From contig JAKOTS010000047.1 in assembly GCA_029777095.1 (NCBI GenBank), forward strand, positions 1 to 64,000: DNA of 64,000 nucleotides, given 5' to 3'. The stretch's first letter is position 1. Every line of letters starts with the position of its first letter. The position numbers and the translations under genes were made by a program. Shown piece by piece: positions 44,579 to 53,628 of the stretch. The stretch is from Actinomycetes bacterium (lineage in GTDB: Bacteria > Actinomycetota > Actinomycetes > Actinomycetales > Microbacteriaceae). The notes under the pieces were generated by a model. It ran no database searches and had not been told where the DNA came from. It saw only the letters and a program-made list of their open reading frames with translations.

Positions 44579-47500
44579 TCAGCGCTTGCGCAGCGTCAGG
44601 CCTCGTGGCGATTCTGCGAACCCGGCGGCCCGAAGCGCGAAGCCGATCGGCGTGCCGAGCACGAACTCGCCGTTGACGGTCTCGATCGTGAGGGTGTCGA
44701 GTCGGCGCGCGGTCGCGGTCTTCACCAGGTCTGCGGTTGCCGCTCGCAGCACCGCCTCGTCGTCGGTGAACGCCAGTGCCGAGCGCCCGCCGCGTTCGAG
44801 ATACAGCGCGAGCGCGCCGTCGACGAGCACCACGACCCCGCCAGCCTTGCGACCCGGGCGATGCTTGACCGCGGCCAGCGCGGGCCACGCCAACGCGGCG
44901 CCGTACGGGTTTGCAGGATCGGTGGCGGCGAGAGTGAGGGCGTGCAAGGGTGCGGGGTCGGGGACCGCTGCAAATGTGCGCAGGCGATCGACGGTCGCCG
45001 AGCTTGCGAACTGCGCCGCCCCAAGTTTTTCGATCACGTAGCCGCGGCGGCAATGCCCGGCCTCTTCAAACTTCGCAAGCACTCGGTAGGCCTGCGCGAA
45101 GCCACCGGGGAGCCCCTCGTTCTGCACCGAACCGCGCGTGACGACCCCGTACCGATCAAGAAGAAGGGATGCCGCGGCCGCCGCCCGCGCGGTGCCATCG
45201 CGGTCGGCCTGTGGCAGCAAGGACCAGCGGCCCCCGAGTGATGGTGGCCGCGGGGGGCTCGCGTCGCGGGTTCTACCGAGCGATTGTCCGCGCACGAGCC
45301 GACTGCGCGGCGTGCGCCGCACGACGCGGTGGGCCTGCCCCCCTGCGCCAAGCAGCGCGCGCACCGGGGCGAAGGTGTCGTTGGTGATGCGCCCCTGCCA
45401 GGCCAGCGACCACAGCGCGGCGATGACCTCTTGCTCGTTTGGTGCGCCAACGATCGCGAGGAGTTGACTCGCGAAGTAGGCACCGCCGAGGGAGCCCCGG
45501 CCGTCGGGGGAGTCGGCGCTGCCGCCGAGCGCGGCGAGCAGCTGCGCCTCGAGTGAACCCTCGGCCACGTCGCCTTCGGGCTCGGCGAGGGTGAGGCCAG
45601 CGGCATCCGCAAGATGAAAAGCGACCCACCCGTCGCGCCCCGGGAGCGAACCTGCACCCGACCACAGCACCTCGCCCGTGGCGGTGAGCTCGTCGAGCAT
45701 GGCCGGTGCGTAGTCGGCGACGCGCGAGGGGAGGATCAGGGACTCCCATGCGGATGCAGGGATTGGCACGCCCGCAAGCTGCTCGATCACGGTGGCGACG
45801 CCGTCGATGCCTTCGAGTGGGCGGTCGATGTGTTGCCACGAGGGGAGGAACCGCGCGAATGCCTCGGGCGAGACGGGCTCGACCGTGCCGCGCAGCGCCG
45901 CGAGCGAGCGCATCCGCAGCCGGCGCATAACCTCGGTGTCGCACCACTCACGCTCATCGCTCGCCGCACCTGTGGCCGAACTGTGCGGGAGGAAGAAGCC
46001 ACTCGAGAGCCTGCCCGCCGACTCGAGCCGCTGCAGCGTGTGCCGGGCGACGGCGATGCCGATTCCGAAGCGATCGGCCACGGCCTCGGCAAGAAATGGG
46101 CCGTGTGTGCGGGCGAAGCGAGCCACGAGATCGCCCAGCGGGTCGGCCGTTGACTCGAGAAACGCGTTCGGAATTCCGGTGGGCAGCGCGATCCCAAGCG
46201 CATCCAACAGGCGCGCAGAGTCTTCGATGGCGGCCACCCGCGGCACCCCGGCGATCGTGACGGCGATCGCCCGGCGCTGCGCGATCAACTGTTCAAGATA
46301 GGTGGATGCCTCCGCCACCGTCGCCCGGGGTGCCTCACGCACGGGGGCGTCGGGGTCATCGGCGTGCGCAACCGCATCGGCGTCCGCAGCGGCGGACCCA
46401 CCGGCATCGCTCGGGCGGAGGCGCGCTGCCAGCTCTGCGGCGTCGAGCGGGCCGAGGATGCGCAGCAGGTCTGCCGTGCCTTCTACGCCCCGCACGCGGC
46501 GATCGGGCGCGAGGCGCTGCGCCTCGAGTTCGAACTGGGCGATGACGCCGGGGTCGAGCAGCTCGCGCATCTCGACGCGGCCGAGGAGCTCGCTGAGCAG
46601 GGCCGGATCGACCGAGAGTGCCGCCGCGCGGCGTTCCGCGAGGGGCGAATCGCCCTCGTACATGAAGGCGCCGACGTAGCCGAACAGGAGATCGCGGGCG
46701 TAGGGGGAGGGTTCGGTCGTGGTGGTCTCGACGAGGCGAATCCGCCGTTCGGCGATCGAGCGAGTAATGCGCAGCAGCGCAGGCAGGTCGTAGACGTCTT
46801 GCAGCACCTCGCGCAGCGTCTCGAGGATGATCGGGAACGTCGGGTGCTCGCGCGCAACCTGCAGGAGCTGGGCGGAGCGCTGGCGCTGTTGCCAGAGCGG
46901 GGTGCGCTTTTGCGGGTTCATGCGCGGCATCAGGAGCGCGCGCGCCGCACACTCGCGAAAACGCGAGGCGAACAGCGCGGAGCCGCCAACCTCGTCGCCG
47001 ACGATTGTCTCGAGTTCGTCGGCCTCGAAGACGAACAGCTCGGCGCCGGGCGGTTCGGCATCGGTGTCGGGCACCCGGGCGATGATGCCGTCGTCGCTGG
47101 CGACCGCCGACCCGTCGACGCCGAGTCGCTCACGGATGCGGGCGTTGACCGCCAGCGCCCAGGGCGAGTGCACGCTCATGCCGTACGGCGAGTGCAAAAT
47201 AATGCGCCAGTCGCCGACCTCGTCGCGGCTGCGCTCGACGGTGAGCGTGCGGTCGCTCGGCAGGCTGCCGGTCGCCTCGCGCTGTTCGCGCAGGTACGCG
47301 AGCAGATTCTGGATGGCGCGGGCGTCGAGCCCGGCCTCGCGGAGGCGCTCCTCGGCTTTCTCCTGTGGGGCCGCTGCGATCAGGCGGGAGAACGCGCCGA
47401 GCGCCTCGCCAAGTTCGGCCGGTCGGCCGAGCCCATCGCCGTGCCAGAAGGGGAGCTTGCCCGGCTGGCCGTATGCGGGCAGCACGTTTACGCGGTCGTG

Positions 47501-49438
47501 GGTGATCTCGACGATGCGCCAGCTCGTGGTGCCGAGCGTGAAGACATCGCCAACGCGCGACTCGTAGACCATCTCTTCGTCGAGTTCGCCAACCCGCGCG
47601 CCGGTGGATTCGCCCGCAACGAAGACGCCGAAGAGCCCGCGGTCGGGAATCGTGCCGCCGCTGGTGACCGCGATGCGCTGCGAACCGGGGCGCCCGGTGA
47701 TCGTGCCTGCATCGCGATCCCACACCACGCGCGGGCGGAGCTCGGCAAACTCGTCGGAGGGGTAGCGGCCCGCCAGCAAGTCAAGTGTCGCCTCGTACGC
47801 CGAGCGGGGGAGCGTGCGAAACGGTGCCGAGCGCCGCACGGTGACGAACCAGTCTTCGACATCGAGCGGTTCGAGCGCCGACGCGGCAACCGTCTGCTGC
47901 GCGAGGATGTCGAGCGGATTTTGCGGCACCGAGATCGATTCGATCTGCCCCGCGAGCATCCGTTCGGTGGTGACGGCCATGTGCAGCACATCGCTGCGGT
48001 GCGTCGGAAAGAGCACCGCGCGCGACACCTCGCCCACCTGGTGCCCCGCGCGCCCGATGCGCTGCAGACCGCTGGCGGCCGACGGCGGCGACTCGACCTG
48101 GATCACCAGATCGACGGCGCCCATGTCGATGCCAAGTTCGAGGCTTGAGGTTGCAACGACGCAGCGCAGCACACCAGATTTCAGGTCTTCTTCGACGCTT
48201 GCGCGCTGCTCTTTTGAGACCGAGCCGTGGTGCGCGCGCGCGAGCACCGGCGGCGCACCCGCGCTCGATCCGGCCTGGGCCATCATCGCGGCGGGGACTG
48301 TGGCGTCTGGAATTTCGAGACCCAGCCGCTCGGCATAAATCTCGTTCAGGCGGCCGGTGAGCCGCTCGGCGAGGCGCCTCGAGTTCGCGAACACGATCGT
48401 CGAGCGGTGCTGCACGATGCGATCTACCATCGCCTCTTCGATGTGTGGCCAGAGCGAGTTTGTGCTCGCGACGGGTTCTTCGGTGGATGCCCCGGCAGCG
48501 CCCTCGCGCAACCAATCGGGTTCGTCCAGCACCTCGGTGATCGTTGGCGGGTCGGGGGCTTCGGCCTGCGGCGCACCCTCGGCTGCGTCGCCAGCTGCCG
48601 CCGCACCACCACCCGCGCCCGCGGCGCGCGCCGGCATCGGCGGCGGACCCTGCATGTCGTCGACCGGGACGACGACGCCCAGGTCGTAGGCCTTCGTCGC
48701 GCGCGGGGCAACGATATCGACCGGCGCGGCGCCGCCCAAAAACCTGGCGACCTCGTCGATCGGGCGCACCGTCGCCGAGAGGCCGATGCGCTGCGCCGGG
48801 GTCTCGAGCAGGCGATCGAGCCGTTCGAGGCTGACCGCAAGGTGTGCGCCGCGCTTCGTGGAGGCGACGGCGTGGATCTCGTCGATGATCAGGGTGCGCA
48901 CACCGCGCAGGGTTTGTGCCGCCTGGCTGGTGAGCATCAAATACAGCGACTCGGGCGTGGTGATGAGGATGTCTGGCGGGTCGGTGAGGAGCCGGCGGCG
49001 ATCGTTCGCCGGGGTGTCGCCCGAGCGCACGCCCACACGGATCTCGGGGGCCGGTGTGCCGAGCCGCCGCGCGGCAAGGCCGATGCCAACGAGGGGTGAA
49101 CGCAGGTTGCGCTCGACGTCGACACCCAGCGCCTTGAGCGGTGAGATGTAGAGCACGCGGGTGGCAGGCGGGGTGCCCGGCGGGGGCTTCTTTCTGCGCG
49201 CGCCGGGGGCCGGCACGTCAACAAGGGGCGCCGTGCGCGCCTTCTCGGTGATGAGCGAATCGAGGGCCCAGAGAAACGCCGAGAGGGTCTTGCCCGAGCC
49301 GGTCGGGGCGACCACGAGGGCGTGGCGGCCCGCCGAGATCGCGTTCCATGCGCCCGCCTGCGCGGAGGTGGGCGCGACAAACGCCCCGCGGAACCATTCC
49401 CGCGTCGCCGGAGCGAACCGCTCGAGCACATCGTTCAT
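44579..49438 (-). CDS. lhr: Lhr-family ATP-dependent DNA helicase
   Basis: The 1619-residue protein has Walker A APTGSGKT (residues 44-51), DEIH in LIIDEIHAV, motif VI QRIGRAGH, the Lhr winged helix and beta-barrel region, and the long C-terminal domain of full-length Lhr (about 1500 residues). Lhr is a 3'-5' translocase that unwinds RNA:DNA hybrids and is induced by DNA damage in mycobacteria. ATG 49438 has GAGGA about seven bases upstream. An Ala/Gly/Pro-rich insert of about 70 residues splits the two RecA domains. The gene is alone in its transcription unit. Confidence 0.92.
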   Translation of the reverse strand: MNDVLERFAPATREWFRGAFVAPTSAQAGAWNAISAGRHALVVAPTGSGKTLSAFLWALDSLITEKARTAPLVDVPAPGARRKKPPPGTPPATRVLYISPLKALGVDVERNLRSPLVGIGLAARRLGTPAPEIRVGVRSGDTPANDRRRLLTDPPDILITTPESLYLMLTSQAAQTLRGVRTLIIDEIHAVASTKRGAHLAVSLERLDRLLETPAQRIGLSATVRPIDEVARFLGGAAPVDIVAPRATKAYDLGVVVPVDDMQGPPPMPARAAGAGGGAAAAGDAAEGAPQAEAPDPPTITEVLDEPDWLREGAAGASTEEPVASTNSLWPHIEEAMVDRIVQHRSTIVFANSRRLAERLTGRLNEIYAERLGLEIPDATVPAAMMAQAGSSAGAPPVLARAHHGSVSKEQRASVEEDLKSGVLRCVVATSSLELGIDMGAVDLVIQVESPPSAASGLQRIGRAGHQVGEVSRAVLFPTHRSDVLHMAVTTERMLAGQIESISVPQNPLDILAQQTVAASALEPLDVEDWFVTVRRSAPFRTLPRSAYEATLDLLAGRYPSDEFAELRPRVVWDRDAGTITGRPGSQRIAVTSGGTIPDRGLFGVFVAGESTGARVGELDEEMVYESRVGDVFTLGTTSWRIVEITHDRVNVLPAYGQPGKLPFWHGDGLGRPAELGEALGAFSRLIAAAPQEKAEERLREAGLDARAIQNLLAYLREQREATGSLPSDRTLTVERSRDEVGDWRIILHSPYGMSVHSPWALAVNARIRERLGVDGSAVASDDGIIARVPDTDAEPPGAELFVFEADELETIVGDEVGGSALFASRFRECAARALLMPRMNPQKRTPLWQQRQRSAQLLQVAREHPTFPIILETLREVLQDVYDLPALLRITRSIAERRIRLVETTTTEPSPYARDLLFGYVGAFMYEGDSPLAERRAAALSVDPALLSELLGRVEMRELLDPGVIAQFELEAQRLAPDRRVRGVEGTADLLRILGPLDAAELAARLRPSDAGGSAAADADAVAHADDPDAPVREAPRATVAEASTYLEQLIAQRRAIAVTIAGVPRVAAIEDSARLLDALGIALPTGIPNAFLESTADPLGDLVARFARTHGPFLAEAVADRFGIGIAVARHTLQRLESAGRLSSGFFLPHSSATGAASDEREWCDTEVMRRLRMRSLAALRGTVEPVSPEAFARFLPSWQHIDRPLEGIDGVATVIEQLAGVPIPASAWESLILPSRVADYAPAMLDELTATGEVLWSGAGSLPGRDGWVAFHLADAAGLTLAEPEGDVAEGSLEAQLLAALGGSADSPDGRGSLGGAYFASQLLAIVGAPNEQEVIAALWSLAWQGRITNDTFAPVRALLGAGGQAHRVVRRTPRSRLVRGQSLGRTRDASPPRPPSLGGRWSLLPQADRDGTARAAAAASLLLDRYGVVTRGSVQNEGLPGGFAQAYRVLAKFEEAGHCRRGYVIEKLGAAQFASSATVDRLRTFAAVPDPAPLHALTLAATDPANPYGAALAWPALAAVKHRPGRKAGGVVVLVDGALALYLERGGRSALAFTDDEAVLRAATADLVKTATARRLDTLTIETVNGEFVLGTPIGFALRAAGFAESPRGLTLRKR

Positions 49439-49493
49439 GGTTTTATCCTCGCGCACACCTCAGACACCGGGTCGAAGGCGTCGGATTTTGGTC

Positions 49494-50153
49494 TCATGAA
49501 CCCTTCGGTGCGTACCGCAAAGCCAAGAAATTGCGCAGGTCGGCGAGCACTTCGAGTGACACCGCGTGGTCGAGCCCGGGGTAGATGCGCCCGCTGAGGT
49601 CAGAGTGCTCGGGCAGCCAGGCCGCCGTGTGCTCGATCGCCGACTGCGGAATCACCTCGTCGAGCGCACCGCGCGCCCAGAACACGGGTGGCCTGGTCGC
49701 CGCGAGCACCTCGTCGCCCGGCAACTCGCCTCCTGCCGCATAGCCGCTCAGGTTCACCGCGAATGCCACGCGCTCTGGCGCCAAACGCAGCAACTGCAGC
49801 GACATTGCGCCGCCCTGCGAGAAGCCAAGAAATGCGATGGATGCGGCATCCGTCGCATGCTCATCAGCCCACGCCAGCACGGCCTCTGCCGATGCCGTGA
49901 GCGCCCCGGGGTCGCGCCCGTTCAGGCCCTCGATGGCGTACCACGAATAGCCCTGGCCCGGCCACGGCGGCGTGAGCGGCGCGCGGAGCGCCGCGATGAC
50001 GGGCTCGGTCGGAAGGTGCGAGGTGAGTGAGAACAGGTCGCGCTCGTTTGAACCGTAGCCGTGCAGCAACACCAGCAGCGGGCGCCCGGCGCGCTCGGCC
50101 GGAGGGGCCGACCAGAGTACTGCGGCCGGGTCGATCGTAGGTGGGGTGGTCAT
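49494..50153 (-). CDS. carboxylesterase/phospholipase-type alpha/beta hydrolase
   Basis: The 219-residue protein matches the short esterase family (about 220 residues) with LLHGYGSNERDLF, nucleophile Ser in GFSQGGAMSLQ, Asp in GALDEVIP and His in GLDHAVSLE. Members hydrolyse acyl esters and thioesters. ATG 50153 was chosen over an upstream reading because GGATGGA lies just before it. The Nudix gene is divergent and its start is only 44 bases away, so the two promoters overlap. Confidence 0.88.
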   Translation of the reverse strand: MTTPPTIDPAAVLWSAPPAERAGRPLLVLLHGYGSNERDLFSLTSHLPTEPVIAALRAPLTPPWPGQGYSWYAIEGLNGRDPGALTASAEAVLAWADEHATDAASIAFLGFSQGGAMSLQLLRLAPERVAFAVNLSGYAAGGELPGDEVLAATRPPVFWARGALDEVIPQSAIEHTAAWLPEHSDLSGRIYPGLDHAVSLEVLADLRNFLALRYAPKGS

Positions 50154-50197
50154 GGTTCCATCCTGGCATCCAGCCACCGACAGGGTAAGAATGAGAC

Positions 50198-50788
50198 ATG
50201 AGCGTTCGCACCCCTGATCCCGAGCCAGACGAGAATGATCCGTTCAGCCCGCCCAGCGGAGGGCTTGGGGTCAACCCCGGCTGGCTGAGCGAGTTCGAGC
50301 TTGCCGAGTCACGGCGTCGCCTCCCGATCCTTTACGTCGAGGGCATTCCGGTGCGGGTCGACGGCATGGGGCAGGTAATTGAGGTCGGCATCCTGCTTCG
50401 CGCGACGCCGCTTGGCGAGATGTCGCGCACGATCGTCTCGGGCCGCGTGCGCTACGGCGAAACGGTGCGCGACGCCCTCTTCCGTCACCTCGAAAACGAT
50501 CTCGGGCCGATGGCGTTTCCCCTGCTTCCTGCGCAGCCGACGCCGTTCACCGTTGCTGAGTATTTTCCGATGCCGGGTCTCTCGGCGTTCCACGACGACC
50601 GCCAGCACGCGGTCTCACTCGCGTTCGTCGTGCCGGTGACCGGCACGTGCGAGCCGCGCCAGGATGCCCTCGAGGTGACGTGGCTCAGCCCGGAGGAGGC
50701 GGCATCCGATGCGCTTTCTGCAGAGATGGAGGGCGGCCGCGGCACCCTCATTCGCCTTGCCCTGGCAAGCGTCGGAGCGCTTCGCTAG
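50198..50788 (+). CDS. DUF4916 Nudix-like protein
   Basis: The 196-residue protein has a Nudix fold with box GRVRYGETVRDALFRHLENDLG: the spacing fits GX5EX7REUXEEXGU, but the catalytic REUXEE reads RHLEND, so metal ligands are missing or shifted. This fits the actinobacterial DUF4916 family. Hydrolysis of a nucleoside diphosphate derivative is doubtful; ligand binding is possible. TAAGAA six bases before ATG 50198 may be a weak -10. Confidence 0.72.
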   Translation: MSVRTPDPEPDENDPFSPPSGGLGVNPGWLSEFELAESRRRLPILYVEGIPVRVDGMGQVIEVGILLRATPLGEMSRTIVSGRVRYGETVRDALFRHLENDLGPMAFPLLPAQPTPFTVAEYFPMPGLSAFHDDRQHAVSLAFVVPVTGTCEPRQDALEVTWLSPEEAASDALSAEMEGGRGTLIRLALASVGALR

Positions 50789-50866
50789 CCACCGCGCGAC
50801 ACCACGGCGCAAGACGTGCGTGCAGAGATACATCTCGAGATGGATGCCCCGGCCCGGCGTGCCGCG

Positions 50867-50872
50867 TAGCGT
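50867..50872 (+). promoter_or_regulatory. -10 TAGCGT, leaderless start of histidine kinase
   Basis: TAGCGT is followed by CGTGAC and the GTG at 50879. Confidence 0.55.
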
Positions 50873-50878
50873 CGTGAC

Positions 50879-52093
50879 GTGAGCCAAACCATCGACAGGG
50901 CAGAGCCAGCGCGCCGGAACCGAGCGCTCGGCGCGCTGATCCGGAACATCACCCCCGGTCAGCTGTGGGTAGACATCACCCTGGCGGCGCTCTTCATGTT
51001 TGTCTTCGGGCCGCTCTCGCTCGCCGTGCTGGTGGACGACAGCGTGTCGGTCGGGGTCGTCGTCACCGTCATGGTGGTGATGGCGCTCGCGCTTGCGGTG
51101 CGGCGCCTCTCGCCCGCGCTCGCGCTCGCGATCGCATGGGCCGGCGCGATCTTTCAGATGGCCTGCGGGGCGCCCCCGCTCCCCGCGAATATTGCGATCT
51201 TCGGCGTGCTCTACGTCACGGCCGCCTACGGCACCCGCCTGGTGGTGTGGCTGGGCTTCGCCTCGACGCTCGTGGGGGCGGGCGCGGTCACGCTGTACCT
51301 GTTTCTCGTGGCGTTCATGCTCAATGCGGCGGGGGCGTGGCAGGTGCTCTTTCTCGGCACCGCCACATATCTCGCGGTCGCGTTCGCCTTCGCGCTGGCA
51401 TGGACGATCGGGATGCTCGTGCGCACCGCCCAGCGCGCGAAACGCACAAAGCTGGCGCAGGCGCTCGCCGAGCGCGAGGTCGTGATCGAACAGGAACGCG
51501 GTCGCATCGCCCGCGATATGCACGACGTCGTTGCCCACTCACTGGCCGTGGTGATCGCGCAGGCAGACGGTGCGCGATACGCGGCGCGGACCGATCCGGC
51601 GACAGCATCCGAGGCGTTGGGCACGATCGCGCATACGGCGCGGGGCGCGCTCGCCGATGTGCGCCTACTGCTCACCCAGCTCCGGCACAACGAGGGCGTC
51701 GGGCCACAGCCCACGCTCGGAGATCTCGAACAGCTCTACGCGCAGGTGCGCGCCGCGGGGGCCGACGTGCGCGTCGAGGTTGCGCCGACCCCGGTCGGTT
51801 CGCCGCCCGCCGCGCTGCAGCTCGCCGTCTACCGGATCCTCCAGGAAGCGCTGACGAATGCACTGCGCCACGGCGATGGCAAGGCCGTCGAGGTGCGGTT
51901 GGCGTGGCATCCCGAACGCGTCGAAATTGAGGTGCGAAATGCGGTCGTCGCGGGTACCGAATCGCGCCCTGCCGGCCACGGCCTCGTCGGCATGATTGAA
52001 CGCGCAAGCCTCGTGGGCGGGCGGCTCGATGCATCGGCACACGATGGCACCTTCGTCGTGGCCGCCACCCTCCCGATTGGGGCCCCGGCATGA
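50879..52093 (+). CDS. sensor histidine kinase (HisKA_3 type)
   Basis: The 404-residue kinase has about five membrane segments, then the His motif RIARDMHDVVAHSLAVV and an ATPase domain with ALTNALRHG and GHGLVGMIERASLVGG. This is the class that pairs with LuxR-type regulators, and the regulator start overlaps its stop as ATGA. GTG 50879 has no ribosome site but a -10 six bases upstream. Together with the MacB-type genes downstream it probably senses an envelope-active compound. Confidence 0.87.
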   Translation: MSQTIDRAEPARRNRALGALIRNITPGQLWVDITLAALFMFVFGPLSLAVLVDDSVSVGVVVTVMVVMALALAVRRLSPALALAIAWAGAIFQMACGAPPLPANIAIFGVLYVTAAYGTRLVVWLGFASTLVGAGAVTLYLFLVAFMLNAAGAWQVLFLGTATYLAVAFAFALAWTIGMLVRTAQRAKRTKLAQALAEREVVIEQERGRIARDMHDVVAHSLAVVIAQADGARYAARTDPATASEALGTIAHTARGALADVRLLLTQLRHNEGVGPQPTLGDLEQLYAQVRAAGADVRVEVAPTPVGSPPAALQLAVYRILQEALTNALRHGDGKAVEVRLAWHPERVEIEVRNAVVAGTESRPAGHGLVGMIERASLVGGRLDASAHDGTFVVAATLPIGAPA

Positions 52094-52749
52094 TTCGCGT
52101 GCTGCTTGTCGACGATCAGGCGCTCTTTCGGGCGGGAATCCGCATGCTGCTCGCGTCGCAACCCGATCTCGAGGTCGTGGGTGAGGCCAACGACGGGGTT
52201 CAGGCGATCGCGCAGTGGCGGGCCACCCGGCCCGATGTGATCCTCATGGACATCCGCATGCCGAACATGGACGGCATCGAGGCGAGTGCCGCGATCCTGC
52301 AAGAAGCTGTGATGGCGGATGCCGCAGCCCCGCCCCGCATCCTGATGCTCACGACGTTCGACCTCGACGAAGCCGCCGCCCGCGCGATCCGCGGCGGCGC
52401 GAGCGGGTTCCTCCTCAAAGACGCCGAGCCCGAGTCGCTGCTGTCTTCGATCCGCACGGTGCATGCCGGCAACGCGGTGATCGCGGCGAGTGCGACCCGG
52501 CAGCTCTTCGAGCATTTCGGGGGAGCGCGGGGTGTGGCATCCACCCCGCCGCAATGGAACCTGCTGACCGAGCGCGAGCGCGAGATCTTTGCGCTCGCGG
52601 CGCGCGGGCTCAGCAACGCCGAGATTGCGGCCGAAGAGTTTCTGTCGGAGGCGACGGTGAAGACGCACATCAGCCGGATCCTCACGAAGCTGGCGCTGCG
52701 CGACCGTGTGCAACTCGTCGTCTTCGCGTTCGAGCACGGGCTGACCTAG
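52090..52749 (+). CDS. NarL/LuxR-family response regulator
   Basis: The 219-residue regulator has receiver residues VDDQA, phospho-acceptor Asp in VILMDIRMPNMDG and Lys in FLLKD. Its LuxR helix-turn-helix reads LTEREREIFALAARGLSNAEIA...EATVKTHISRIL. It overlaps the kinase gene by four bases. The ABC genes start 118 bases downstream behind their own promoter, the likely target. Confidence 0.9.
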   Translation: MIRVLLVDDQALFRAGIRMLLASQPDLEVVGEANDGVQAIAQWRATRPDVILMDIRMPNMDGIEASAAILQEAVMADAAAPPRILMLTTFDLDEAAARAIRGGASGFLLKDAEPESLLSSIRTVHAGNAVIAASATRQLFEHFGGARGVASTPPQWNLLTEREREIFALAARGLSNAEIAAEEFLSEATVKTHISRILTKLALRDRVQLVVFAFEHGLT

Positions 52750-52831
52750 GCGGGTGCTCCCCGCCGGGCCGCCCCGCCCGCCGGCCCGACACATCATCCG
52801 AGCGATGTACGGCGAATACCTCCCGCGCCCG

Positions 52832-52860
52832 ATGACGGCCGAAACGACGCTCCGTAGCGT
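52832..52860 (+). promoter_or_regulatory. promoter of the ABC ATPase/permease pair
   Basis: ATGACG (52832-52837), a 17-bp spacer and TAGCGT (52855-52860) precede the ATG at 52867, with CGAAGT between -10 and start codon. Confidence 0.6.
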
Positions 52861-52866
52861 CGAAGT

Positions 52867-53628
52867 ATGGAAGCAACCACAACAGAACTTGGCCTCGCGG
52901 CCCGCGTGCAGCACCTCGGCAAGAGCTACGGCGGAGGTGAGGGAGCGGTTCGCGCGCTCGACGACGTGAGCGTCGGGATCCGTCGCGGGCAGTTCACCGC
53001 GATCATGGGCCCCAGCGGCTCGGGCAAGTCGACACTCATGCACATCATGGCGGGTCTGGATGCCCCAACCTCCGGCCGCGCATGGATCGGCGACACCGAG
53101 GTCACAGGCCTCGGCGACCTCGACTTGACCATCCTGCGGCGGCGCCGCGTCGGGTTTATCTTCCAGGCGTTCAACCTGGTGCCCACCCTCGACGCGCTCG
53201 GCAACATCATGCTGCCCTTCGACCTCGACGGGCGTCGCCCCAGCGCAACGGAGCGCGCGCGCATCGACGGCCTCATCCAAACGCTCGGCCTCGGCGCCAG
53301 GCTTGGGCACCGGCCGCATCAGCTCAGTGGCGGCCAGCAGCAGCGCGTCGCGATTGCACGCGCGCTCGCCACGGCGCCCGACCTCGTCTTCGCCGACGAG
53401 CCCACCGGCAACCTCGACTCGCGATCCGGTCGTGAGGTGCTCTCGCTGCTTGCCGCCGCCAGCGCCGAGCACGGCCAGTCGATCGCGATGGTCACACACG
53501 ATCCCGTCGCCGCGAGCTATGCCGACCGCATCCTCTTCCTGGCCGATGGCCGCCTCACTGCCGAAAAGCCCAAGCAGACCGCCGAACAGATCTCGCGCTA
53601 CATGCTCGAAATGGAGGTGGCGGCATGA
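52867..53628 (+). CDS. MacB/LolD-type ABC transporter ATPase
   Basis: The 253-residue ATPase has Walker A GPSGSGKS, signature LSGGQQQR, Walker [13 protein letters not shown] and the H-loop [13 protein letters not shown] after Walker B is typical of the MacB/LolD group that works with FtsX-type permeases. The permease start overlaps its stop as ATGA. Lipoprotein handling or antimicrobial-peptide resistance are the usual roles; the two-component genes just upstream favour the latter. Confidence 0.9.
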   Translation: MEATTTELGLAARVQHLGKSYGGGEGAVRALDDVSVGIRRGQFTAIMGPSGSGKSTLMHIMAGLDAPTSGRAWIGDTEVTGLGDLDLTILRRRRVGFIFQAFNLVPTLDALGNIMLPFDLDGRRPSATERARIDGLIQTLGLGARLGHRPHQLSGGQQQRVAIARALATAPDLVFADEPTGNLDSRSGREVLSLLAAASAEHGQSIAMVTHDPVAASYADRILFLADGRLTAEKPKQTAEQISRYMLEMEVAA

